A stretch of 64,000 nt of DNA from Streptococcus suis (GTDB taxonomy: Bacteria; Bacillota; Bacilli; Lactobacillales; Streptococcaceae), in NCBI RefSeq assembly GCF_019856455.1, contig NZ_CP082205.1, positions 1,798,001 to 1,862,000 of the forward strand, in the 5' to 3' direction. The stretch's first letter is position 1. Each line of letters opens with the position of its first letter. Position numbers and translations under genes: made by a program. Shown here one piece after another: positions 17,422 to 26,093 of the stretch. A model generated the notes under the pieces. That model searched no databases. It had not been told where the DNA came from and saw only the letters and a program-made list of their open reading frames with translations.

Positions 17422-18266
17422 AATTTCTCCTTTAATGTTTGAAATGCCTGTTGTAATTCTGCTAAAAATGGTTCGAAGTAAATCCCAAATTTCAAGTCTC
17501 TATCCAAAGCGAGAGTACGCTCTAAGCTCTTGTCGATAAAATCTAAAGCTAGAGGGATAGCTTGATGGAGATTGATTTGTTGGATGGTTGCTACTGCCAA
17601 CAAGGTAGATAGAATGTCACCTGTTCCAAAGAAATTTGCTGGATATTTTTTAGACATATAGGTAGTTATTTCCCCTGTTTTCTGCTGAAAATAGACTACA
17701 CCTATTTGGCTATCATCAAAGGAAATCCCTGTCAGTACAATATCTGCAGACACATGCTCTGCTAAAGCTTCCAGTAAGTCCTCAATAGCCGCCCTATCGT
17801 AGCAAGTTCCCAAATAATCCCTCCCTGTCAAAAAAGCTGCCTCTGTTACATTTGGGAGAATGAGCTTTGCCGACTGGATCAACTCTTTCATGGCTTCTAC
17901 ATAGGTAGATGTGAAACCTGAATACAACTTCCCTCCATCCCCCATGACCGGATCAACAATCAATGGTGTCTCTGTTTGTTTAGCATACATAGCCAATTGA
18001 CTTAGTTGCTGAGGATTTCTACAGTAGCCAGACAAGATGCCTGCCAACTCCAAATTCAAGTTCTTCCACTGTTCAAAATAGGCTCGATTCAAGTCAGTCA
18101 TATCTTCAACGACAACATCTGGAAAACCACCCGTATGAGAAGAAAGAAGTACCGTTGGTAAAAGAATCGTTTCTACCTGACAGGCTGCTGCAATTGGGAT
18201 GCTAGTGGCTAGGGCAACCTTACCCACACCGGGCAAATCATTTGCAAGCAATAATCGCTGAACCAT
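17418..18266 (-). CDS. pdxY: Pyridoxamine/pyridoxal kinase
   Basis: 282 residues of the ribokinase/PdxK fold. Starts LLLANDLPGVGKVAL, has VDPVMGDGGKLY near residue 110 (substrate and Mg site) and ends the active site with ANFFGTGDILS, where Asp is the catalytic base. It phosphorylates B6 vitamers taken up by the S component encoded immediately downstream. AGGAGG precedes the ATG, and the promoter is about 35 bases upstream. Confidence 0.88.
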   Translation of the reverse strand: MVQRLLLANDLPGVGKVALATSIPIAAACQVETILLPTVLLSSHTGGFPDVVVEDMTDLNRAYFEQWKNLNLELAGILSGYCRNPQQLSQLAMYAKQTETPLIVDPVMGDGGKLYSGFTSTYVEAMKELIQSAKLILPNVTEAAFLTGRDYLGTCYDRAAIEDLLEALAEHVSADIVLTGISFDDSQIGVVYFQQKTGEITTYMSKKYPANFFGTGDILSTLLAVATIQQINLHQAIPLALDFIDKSLERTLALDRDLKFGIYFEPFLAELQQAFQTLKEKL

Positions 18267-18298
18267 AACAACCTCCTAAATTATTTTTCTTAAACAAA

Positions 18299-18327
18299 AT
18301 TGTAAAGTATTTTCACGAGCTTTTCAA
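18299..18327 (-). promoter_or_regulatory. Promoter of the pdxY-ECF operon
   Basis: TTGAAA (18327-18322), 17-base spacer, TACAAT (18304-18299). Confidence 0.7.
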
Positions 18328-18398
18328 TAACTCTTATCAGAAATTGTATGGGGACAGATGGCTGAAACCTTATAATATCGGGCTCAAATTACTGCATA

Positions 18399-18428
18399 AG
18401 AAAAACAGTAACAACTTTTTGCTACTGC
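18399..18428 (-). terminator. Terminator after mtnN
   Basis: CAGTAGC...GTTACTG stem followed by TTTTTC on the minus strand. Confidence 0.65.
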
Positions 18429-18462
18429 CATCCTATTTCAATGTATTGTTGTCAAAATCTGC

Positions 18463-19152
18463 TTAATTTTTCTCCAGAAAGGCAATCAGGATCTGGGCAG
18501 AACGTTCTCCTGCTTGAATGATAAATTCATCAAAGGTGATATTGGCATCTCCCTGAGCTGTGTCACTCATGGCACGGATAACCAAGAATGGCTTACCTGT
18601 ATTGACAGCCGCTTGGGCGATGGCCGCTCCCTCCATCTCCACAGCCAGAACTTCTGGAAAATGTTCCTTGATGCTGGCAATCCTATCTTGACCTGCGATA
18701 AAACTGTCACCTGTCACAATCAGACCCACATGGCTAATCATTTCCTGCTCTGCTAAAACGGTTCTTAGCTGTTCTAACAAGACTTGGTCGGCTGGATAAT
18801 ACAATTCCTGCCCTGCCATTTGCCCGTAAGCATAGCCGAAAGCCGTTACATCCACATCGTGGTAAGCCAATTGATTCGCTACAACCACATCACCGATAGC
18901 AATACCTTCGGCAACAGCTCCTGCCGAACCTGTATTGACAATGACATCAACCGAAAAACGATCTGCCAAAGCAGCTACGGACATAGCTGACATAACCTTA
19001 CCGATACCTGACTGAACAAGAACAACTTCATGTTGACCGATTCGTCCCTGATAGTAAGTTCGACCCAAGACATCGATTTCAGTTGCATCTTGTAGATGTT
19101 CGACCAAAATCTTTAATTCCTGAGGCATGGCTGCGATAATTCCAAATTTCAT
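18463..19152 (-). CDS. mtnN: 5'-methylthioadenosine/S-adenosylhomocysteine nucleosidase
   Basis: 229 residues from the ATG at 19152 (MKFGIIAAMPQE), chosen for the GGAGAAGAG ribosome site and family N-terminus. It shows NTGSAGAV, VEMEGAAIAQ (purine and ribose binding Glu) and IRAMSDTA with the catalytic Asp. It cleaves MTA and SAH, recycling products of SAM use and feeding LuxS/AI-2 synthesis. It lies at the end of glmU-nudF-macP-mtnN, the order known in pneumococcus. Confidence 0.95.
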   Translation of the reverse strand: MKFGIIAAMPQELKILVEHLQDATEIDVLGRTYYQGRIGQHEVVLVQSGIGKVMSAMSVAALADRFSVDVIVNTGSAGAVAEGIAIGDVVVANQLAYHDVDVTAFGYAYGQMAGQELYYPADQVLLEQLRTVLAEQEMISHVGLIVTGDSFIAGQDRIASIKEHFPEVLAVEMEGAAIAQAAVNTGKPFLVIRAMSDTAQGDANITFDEFIIQAGERSAQILIAFLEKN

Positions 19153-19160
19153 CTCTTCTC

Positions 19161-19481
19161 CTAAATAAATAATACTGCAATGATAAACATTATCAGTAAG
19201 ATGATGACCCAAAAAAGGATTTTGTTTACCTTACTGCGGAAAGCTTCTCGCTTGATGGTTTCGATACGGCGACTTTTTACTACAGTAGGTTTGACCGGGA
19301 TTCGGATCGTTTGTCCCTCTTCATATCCCTGATAATCTTCTTCTAGATATGGATCGAATAGAGCATCATCCATTGATATATCCTGGTTTGGACGATAGTG
19401 TCCAAACTGGCTAGATTGGTCGGAATACTGTTTCTTTTTCGCTTTCTCTAAAATTTCATCCGTCAACAAGGGCTTGCCCAT
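19161..19481 (-). CDS. macP: Membrane-anchored cofactor of PBP2a, MacP
   Basis: 106 residues: a hydrophilic acidic N-terminal part beginning MGKPLLTDEILEKAKKKQ, a basic stretch near 70-85, and one C-terminal membrane segment (ILFWVIILLIMFIIAVLFI). Length, topology and position between nudF and mtnN match pneumococcal MacP, which activates the class A penicillin-binding protein PBP2a and is phosphorylated by StkP. The call rests mainly on gene order and the N-terminal motif. Confidence 0.8.
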   Translation of the reverse strand: MGKPLLTDEILEKAKKKQYSDQSSQFGHYRPNQDISMDDALFDPYLEEDYQGYEEGQTIRIPVKPTVVKSRRIETIKREAFRSKVNKILFWVIILLIMFIIAVLFI

Positions 19482-19491
19482 TGCTAGTTTC

Positions 19492-20037
19492 CTACTTTCT
19501 CATGAGTTGTAAATATTGGATAGCCATGATGGTCTTTGCATCACAAATATCGCCAGTAGCCAACAAGTTCAAAGCCTCTTCCAAGGTTACCTCATGTAAT
19601 TCGATAACCTCATCTTCATCCATTGGACGAGGATTTTCAACCTTGATAAGGTTATCTGCTAAATAAAGGCGAATTCGTTCATTACAGAAACCGATGGCTG
19701 AATAGAAATCTGCCAACAAGATCAGTTTGTCACTAGTATAGCCTGTTTCTTCTTCTAATTCACGCAAAGCAGCATCTTCAAGCGTATCTTCTTCGCCTAG
19801 CTCCAACTTTCCTGCTGGAATTTCATAGATAGCCCGCTCGATAGCCTTGCGGTATTGTTTAACCAAAATCATCTTACCCTCTGGAGTAACTGCTAAGACA
19901 CAGACCGCTCCCTTGTGGAAAATCAGTTCGCGCTTACCAGTTCCACCATTTGGCAAGGCAACATCATCTACTACTACATCAAAAATGTGCCCTTTAAAAA
20001 TTTCTGTCCGCTCAATGGTTTTTTCTTCAAAATTCAT
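19492..20037 (-). CDS. nudF: Nudix hydrolase, ADP-ribose pyrophosphatase type
   Basis: 181 residues. The Nudix box reads PAGKLELGEEDTLEDAAL then RELEEETGY, with the catalytic REXXEE; the loop before RE is two residues longer than the classical GX5EX7 spacing. FYSAIGFCNERIRLYLA downstream is typical of ADP-ribose pyrophosphatases. It removes ADP-ribose and related metabolites. Starts eight bases after the glmU stop and is co-transcribed with glmU and macP. Confidence 0.9.
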   Translation of the reverse strand: MNFEEKTIERTEIFKGHIFDVVVDDVALPNGGTGKRELIFHKGAVCVLAVTPEGKMILVKQYRKAIERAIYEIPAGKLELGEEDTLEDAALRELEEETGYTSDKLILLADFYSAIGFCNERIRLYLADNLIKVENPRPMDEDEVIELHEVTLEEALNLLATGDICDAKTIMAIQYLQLMRK

Positions 20038-20045
20038 ACGATTAC

Positions 20046-21853
<1,808 letters not shown>

Positions 21854-21919
21854 AGAATCCTCCTTGTTTTTGTTTTTTATATTATTATATCAAAAAACCA
21901 GGAACTAACAAGAAAAAAC

Positions 21920-22393
21920 TTATATTTTAGGGTAAACTAATTCAAATTCTTCACAGACAACCAGCATGTCTTCTGAGAAGGTCAAACCTGCTTCGGCCAG
22001 CCAAATAGTGAAGGGTTCCTCATGGACCTGCCGCCAGTGGACCAGACTTTTCTCTTTTATGTCAGACAAGTTACCTCCCTGACGGAACTCGCCCTCCTTA
22101 TAGGCATGTTCTTCCGTCACTTGGGAAAAGGGCGTCACATAGATCTTGGTGGTCTGGATAATGCAAACAGCCTGACCTTGTCCGTCCAGAATGATGTCAT
22201 AGCCACCAGCTGTTGGAATTTCTTCTCCCTCTACTTCATAGAGGGCATGGGCAGAGCTGGTTGAGGTTTTGATGCCTCTAGCCACCAAATCAGCCAGTCG
22301 ATCAGCTTCCGCCCCAAAAGCCCAGGCCTCTGGTTCAGGACCAGCTTGGGAATTGATGGCAAGAAATTCTTGCCAGAGTTGTGTAGGGGTCAT
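21920..22393 (-). CDS. ASCH-domain protein
   Basis: 157 residues with the ASCH pattern: AWAFGAEADRLADLVARGIKTSTSS at the N-terminus and ILDGQGQAVCIIQTTKIYVTPFSQV in the RNA-binding-like barrel. ASCH domains are thought to bind RNA or modified nucleosides, and related proteins hydrolyse N4-acetylcytidine, but this larger form is uncharacterised. Overlaps the upstream gene by four bases (ATGA), so both are co-translated. Confidence 0.8.
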   Translation of the reverse strand: MTPTQLWQEFLAINSQAGPEPEAWAFGAEADRLADLVARGIKTSTSSAHALYEVEGEEIPTAGGYDIILDGQGQAVCIIQTTKIYVTPFSQVTEEHAYKEGEFRQGGNLSDIKEKSLVHWRQVHEEPFTIWLAEAGLTFSEDMLVVCEEFELVYPKI

Positions 22394-22674
22394 AGGGGGT
22401 CCTTTCTAGAAATTTGCCAATTCTTCGCTTGATCAAGTAAAGCCTCAAATCCATAAGGGATTTGATTTAGAAGTGTTTCGGTTATCCCAAACTGGAGTAT
22501 CTCAACTAAAGCAATTAATTGAGCATCTGCAATGTCATGAATATCTCCACAAAGAAATTGCCACATCCCATCTTCCAAATCGTGACTGATGTAGGTTATC
22601 GGTTTATTCTCTTCACTTATGTGTTTACAGATTACTACTGCTACATGAGGATTATCATCAAAGATCAACATCAC
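22390..22674 (-). CDS. DUF2185-like small protein
   Basis: 94 residues. The segment PITYISHDLEDGMWQFLCGD resembles the DUF2185/Imm33 fold found in stand-alone and immunity-type proteins; the match is by eye and weak. Soluble, acidic. Four-base overlap with the ASCH gene; eight bases from the SDR gene on the other side, so it belongs to the 22-23.6 kb operon. Confidence 0.6.
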   Translation of the reverse strand: MMLIFDDNPHVAVVICKHISEENKPITYISHDLEDGMWQFLCGDIHDIADAQLIALVEILQFGITETLLNQIPYGFEALLDQAKNWQISRKDPL

Positions 22675-22682
22675 TTTCCTCC

Positions 22683-23381
22683 CTACTTCAAACTCCAGCC
22701 GCCGTCGATGGTGATAATCTGGCCTTGCATGGAAGCGAGTTTTCCAGTAGCCAGCATGAAGGTCAGCTCTGCTATTTCGCTGGGCTGGGTCCAGCGTCCG
22801 ATAGGGGTCTGGTCTGCCACCCAGTCCGCCAGGCCACCAGGCTCAAAGTCCTTCTGGGTCATTCCTGTCTGAACGGCACCAGGAGCAATGCCGAAGACCT
22901 GGACCTTGTCCTTGGCATAGTCCAGTGCCAGCTGCTTGGTAAAACCTGCCAAAGCATGCTTGGAGGCGGTATAGGCTGAGCCTCCTCCACCTGCTAGACT
23001 GGAGGCAATGGAGCACATATTGATAATGATGCCTGACTGTCTATCCACCATTTGCTGCAGATAGGGACGGGTCAGTCTAGTCACCGCAAAAAAATTGACC
23101 GTAAAGATGCGAGCTAATTCATCCTCCTCAATATCGAGGTGGGGACGGTAATCGTCTAGTATGCCTGCGGTGTTACAGAGGACATCGACTGTCTGGCACC
23201 ATGAAAAGACGGGCGATAAATCGCCTGTCAGGTCCAGCTGTAGAAAGTGGAAATCGCCTGCCAAATCAGGCTTGCTGGCCTGATCAATCCCGTACACACG
23301 CCAGCCATTTTCCAAAAAAATCCCTGCCTGCGCTAGTCCGATACCGCTGGAAACTCCTGTGATGAGGGCTGTCTTAGTCAT
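22683..23381 (-). CDS. Short-chain dehydrogenase/reductase (FabG-like)
   Basis: 232 residues, Rossmann fold. The cofactor site is TGVSSGIG near residue 9, the NNAG motif appears as LCNTAG, and the catalytic YTASKHA (Tyr, Lys) follows near residue 138, with a Ser in MCSIASS. It probably reduces a 3-oxoacyl or similar carbonyl with NAD(P)H; the true substrate is unknown. Overlaps the Tad2-like gene by eight bases. Confidence 0.88.
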   Translation of the reverse strand: MTKTALITGVSSGIGLAQAGIFLENGWRVYGIDQASKPDLAGDFHFLQLDLTGDLSPVFSWCQTVDVLCNTAGILDDYRPHLDIEEDELARIFTVNFFAVTRLTRPYLQQMVDRQSGIIINMCSIASSLAGGGGSAYTASKHALAGFTKQLALDYAKDKVQVFGIAPGAVQTGMTQKDFEPGGLADWVADQTPIGRWTQPSEIAELTFMLATGKLASMQGQIITIDGGWSLK

Positions 23382-23610
23382 GGACTTCTACCCAGTCGGT
23401 CGCAAGGACGTCGCAAGGGGTCGGGCTCCACATGGAAAAGCCCTCGCCCTCTCCGGTTACGTTGATGAGGAAATAGGGCGTCGCCTCTAGCTTCTGCCCG
23501 TGGACCTCAATGGTGTCAAAGAGCTGGACGTAGTTCTCCGCCCCGCCCCAGCCTGTGCGAACGTACTTTTTCTTGGCCTTCAAGCCTGGTAAAATTTCTT
23601 CAAATGTCAT
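23374..23610 (-). CDS. DUF2829 / Tad2-like domain protein
   Basis: About 78 residues from the ATG at 23610 (AAAGGAG six bases upstream), beginning MTFEEILPGLKAKKKYVRTGW. The pattern TGWGGAENYVQLF...PYFLINV...FSMWSPTPCDVLATDW is the DUF2829 signature. This family includes Tad2, a phage protein that sequesters the cyclic ADP-ribose signal of Thoeris defence. Here it sits in a chromosomal operon with no phage genes nearby, so an anti-defence role is unproven. Confidence 0.8.
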   Translation of the reverse strand: MTFEEILPGLKAKKKYVRTGWGGAENYVQLFDTIEVHGQKLEATPYFLINVTGEGEGFSMWSPTPCDVLATDWVEVHD

Positions 23611-23690
23611 TTGAAACTCCTTTATTCTTCTGTCTTTCAATCATTATACCAAAAAATCGGACTACTCTAAAGAGTTGCCTGATTGTATTT

Positions 23691-24515
23691 CTACACCATA
23701 TTCTCCTTTTTCAATAGGAAAAATGTGCCTGCAAGCGTTGAGAAAAAGGCAAGAACCATAAAGAGCAGAGGCATCCAACCTGTCCAGTCCTGTGGTCCGT
23801 AGCCAAACTGACTAGCCAGCAGCTGACTAAAGCCGCTGAGCACCGTTAGCACATAGGCTGGAATCAAGGTATCTACAATTGCTGACTTACTACGATAGTA
23901 GAAGAGACCAGCTGCGATTCCTAAGATTATCAAGAGACTGGCCCACAAGGGCAGGGGAACTCCTTCATAAAACTGACGGCTAATCCAAAAACGCAAGACA
24001 ATCAGCCCCACAAAACTAACCCCCCACGTCCCCATCAGCAGATAGGACTTGATTTTTGACCGTTCATAGACTAGGTTCTTTAGGATGAAAAAAGCAGAGC
24101 TGGGCAGAATGAGCGCCAGAAGCAAATCGCACAGCAAGCCCCGCCATTCTAGGACCATTTCACCAGTCACTCCAAACAAACCTAAGAAAAACCAGCTAAT
24201 ATAGACCAAGGAAATAATTCCTGTTAACCGCAGACCATAGTACCAGCGAATGGGCGGTAGGTCAGACAAGAGTTCATCCGCCATCTGCTTGCTGTCTTTG
24301 CCTAAAAAATCCTCTGCCGACTGACCATCTGCTTGAGCATCCAAGACATCTTGATAAATAGATAGCAAGAGTTCGGTCGCCCTCTCCTCCTGCTCATGAA
24401 AGGCTGACGCCAGTATCAAGTAAGCATGGAGCTTGCGCATATAGGCCTTGTTTTCCTTGGTCAACTTCCCCTGTAAGCTGCTAATAGCATTCAAATGTTC
24501 CTGTTGCTTGTTCAT
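23691..24515 (-). CDS. DUF1129-type membrane protein, paralogue 1
   Basis: 274 residues from the ATG at 24515. The N-terminal helical domain (about 1-85) carries LTKENKAYMRKL and SAEDFLGKDSKQMADELL, followed by about six membrane segments. The N-terminal part is nearly the same as in the gene immediately upstream, so the two arose by tandem duplication. Its ATG lies one base after the upstream stop (TAAGATG). DUF1129 proteins are often partners of PadR regulators; function unknown. Confidence 0.8.
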   Translation of the reverse strand: MNKQQEHLNAISSLQGKLTKENKAYMRKLHAYLILASAFHEQEERATELLLSIYQDVLDAQADGQSAEDFLGKDSKQMADELLSDLPPIRWYYGLRLTGIISLVYISWFFLGLFGVTGEMVLEWRGLLCDLLLALILPSSAFFILKNLVYERSKIKSYLLMGTWGVSFVGLIVLRFWISRQFYEGVPLPLWASLLIILGIAAGLFYYRSKSAIVDTLIPAYVLTVLSGFSQLLASQFGYGPQDWTGWMPLLFMVLAFFSTLAGTFFLLKKENMV

Positions 24516-24516
24516 C

Positions 24517-25311
24517 TTACTTCTCCTTTTTCCATACCAACAACCAAACACCTAGCCAACTAGAAATTGCAGGAATGAGCAACAATAGTAAGTTTAGCCA
24601 AACTGGGACGGTCATGACCATATGCAATACACCGCCAACAATCAGAAAGAGATAGGTCGGTAAAAAGACATAGCGGACCAACTTTTCCTTTTGGAAAAAT
24701 AGCAGAGCTAAACCGAGAACGGTAAGTGGCACTGCAAGCCCCCAGCCAGTCAAGACTAGGTCAGGTTCCTTGGGCATTGCCCAAAGACGAAGGCCACAAA
24801 TCAGGAGAAAAAGAAGGGGAATGCAAAGAACGCTTGCCCAAACCTTGATTTTGCTGGTCTGGTAAATCAGACCGCGAATGATGAGGAAAATCCCTGCAGG
24901 CAGGAGGAAACTGAGAGCCGTGTCACACACCAAGCCCAGCCAGTTGAGCGAAATGGTGCCTGTCCCTGCAAAATCCATCAGCCATTGGCTGCCGAGGTAA
25001 ATGATGAGCATGAGGCCACTCAGGTTTGCGACTTCCATGAAACCAATTGGAGGAAGGTAGCTGAGTAGGTCGTCTGCCATTTGCTTGCTGTCTTTGCCCA
25101 GAAAATCCTCCGCCGAAAGCCCGTCATTTTGGGCTTCCAGAACATCTTGGTAAATGGATAAAAGCTGGGCAGTCACTGCTTCTTCCTGCCTGTGAAAGAC
25201 AGAGGCAATCATCATATAACCATTGATACGGCCCATATATTCCTTGTTTTCCTTGGTCAGCTGGTTTTCAATCACTTCAATCTGCTTGCGGTATTCCATT
25301 TGTTTGCTCAT
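24517..25311 (-). CDS. DUF1129-type membrane protein, paralogue 2
   Basis: 264 residues. N-terminal domain LTKENKEYMGRINGYMM and SAEDFLGKDSKQMADDLL, then about six membrane segments; the membrane half is much more diverged from paralogue 1 than the N-terminal half. Starts one base after the PadR stop (TAAGATG), so translation is coupled. Confidence 0.8.
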   Translation of the reverse strand: MSKQMEYRKQIEVIENQLTKENKEYMGRINGYMMIASVFHRQEEAVTAQLLSIYQDVLEAQNDGLSAEDFLGKDSKQMADDLLSYLPPIGFMEVANLSGLMLIIYLGSQWLMDFAGTGTISLNWLGLVCDTALSFLLPAGIFLIIRGLIYQTSKIKVWASVLCIPLLFLLICGLRLWAMPKEPDLVLTGWGLAVPLTVLGLALLFFQKEKLVRYVFLPTYLFLIVGGVLHMVMTVPVWLNLLLLLIPAISSWLGVWLLVWKKEK

Positions 25312-25312
25312 C

Positions 25313-25630
25313 TTATTCTCCTTTCAATCGCTGAACCTTTTGGACCAATTCCGTCCACTGGCTCCAAAAATCTTCTAGATAAACCTTTCCCTGGTCTGTC
25401 AGATAGAAATACTTTCTGTCTGGTCCGTCTGGTGAGGGCTTGTTTTGGCTGAAAATTAAGCCATTTTTTTCTAACTTCTGGAGCAGAGGATAGACCGTTC
25501 CTCCGACCATGTTTTCAAAGCCCAGCTTCCTCAGCTCTTGGACCAACTCATAACCATAGATTTCCTGTCGGGCAATGACCTGCAAGACACAGCCGTCTAG
25601 GACGCCTTTGAGCATTTGGGTTTCTTTCAT
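25313..25630 (-). CDS. PadR-family transcriptional regulator
   Basis: 105 residues, winged helix: QVIARQEIYGYELVQELRKL, GTVYPLLQKLEKNGLI and DRKYFYLTDQGK. It probably represses its own operon (54-residue membrane protein, PadR, two DUF1129 proteins), a layout common for PadR-controlled membrane stress genes. Its ATG overlaps the upstream small gene by four bases (ATGA); GAGGAGG precedes it. Confidence 0.92.
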   Translation of the reverse strand: MKETQMLKGVLDGCVLQVIARQEIYGYELVQELRKLGFENMVGGTVYPLLQKLEKNGLIFSQNKPSPDGPDRKYFYLTDQGKVYLEDFWSQWTELVQKVQRLKGE

Positions 25631-25791
25631 AAGCCCTCCTCATCATCTGTAAAAAATCCAAACAATAGGTCTGATACTAACAGGATGCCTAAGATCAAAA
25701 TAGAATCCAAAGCCCATCCAGTTATTATAGCCGTCACAATCGTGATACCTGCTAGTTCCAAATCTTCTCGTCTCATCTTGTCCAATTTCAT
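25627..25791 (-). CDS. 54-residue membrane protein heading the PadR operon
   Basis: Starts MKLDKMRREDLELAG from the ATG at 25791, supported by TAGGAGA seven bases upstream. One or two hydrophobic segments (ITIVTAIITGWALDSILILGI, split around Trp) and an acidic tail DDEEG. Not recognised. The four-base overlap with padR makes it a real member of the operon rather than chance. Confidence 0.65.
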   Translation of the reverse strand: MKLDKMRREDLELAGITIVTAIITGWALDSILILGILLVSDLLFGFFTDDEEGL

Positions 25792-25898
25792 ATTTAATCT
25801 CCTACCTAGTTTGTAATACCAACTAGTCTGATAAAAATAAAAGTGATTTTCTTTGTCCTCTATCACTAGTTTGTTTTACCTATTAGCTTTGTATCTAT

Positions 25899-25927
25899 AG
25901 TATAACACAAGGCGACTAGTATGTAAA
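25899..25927 (-). promoter_or_regulatory. Promoter of the PadR operon
   Basis: TTTACA (25927-25922), 17-base spacer, TATACT (25904-25899). ACTAGT hexamers lie in the spacer and again about 45 bases downstream, a possible PadR operator. Confidence 0.65.
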
Positions 25928-25959
25928 ACAAAATAGTAGAAAATGAGTAAAAAAATCAA

Positions 25960-26050
25960 CACTACTACTCAAAGTTAGTATCAACATCTCAGCACAGTGA
26001 TTGCTTCAACAGTCTGGGGAGAGACTGTTGAAGGTGGGAAATAAAACAAA
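25960..26050. repeat. Dispersed intergenic repeat, short copy A
   Basis: Shares ATCAACATCTCAGC(A/G)CAGTG and GACTGTTG-AGGTGGGAAATAAA blocks with the longer copies at 49061-49275 and 52898-53130. Contains nested AGTCT/AGACT dyads. No coding frame. Confidence 0.65.
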
Positions 26051-26064
26051 CGCAGTTTGTGTCC

Positions 26065-26093
26065 AATAAAAAACTTGGGTTGCCCCAAGTTTA
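26065..26093 (-). terminator. Terminator after bceB
   Basis: AAACTTGGGGCAACCCAAGTTTTTTATT on the minus strand; the stem overlaps the bceB stop. Confidence 0.9.

Noticed and set aside
17418..18266. A thiamine or HMP kinase instead of pyridoxal kinase
   Set aside because: The ANDLPGVGK start and overall pattern fit the PdxK/PdxY group better, though the B6 assignment still rests partly on family resemblance.
19492..20037. Broken Nudix box
   Set aside because: The loop before RE is two residues longer than the textbook motif, but the catalytic REXXEE is whole, and I recall the longer form from streptococcal homologues.
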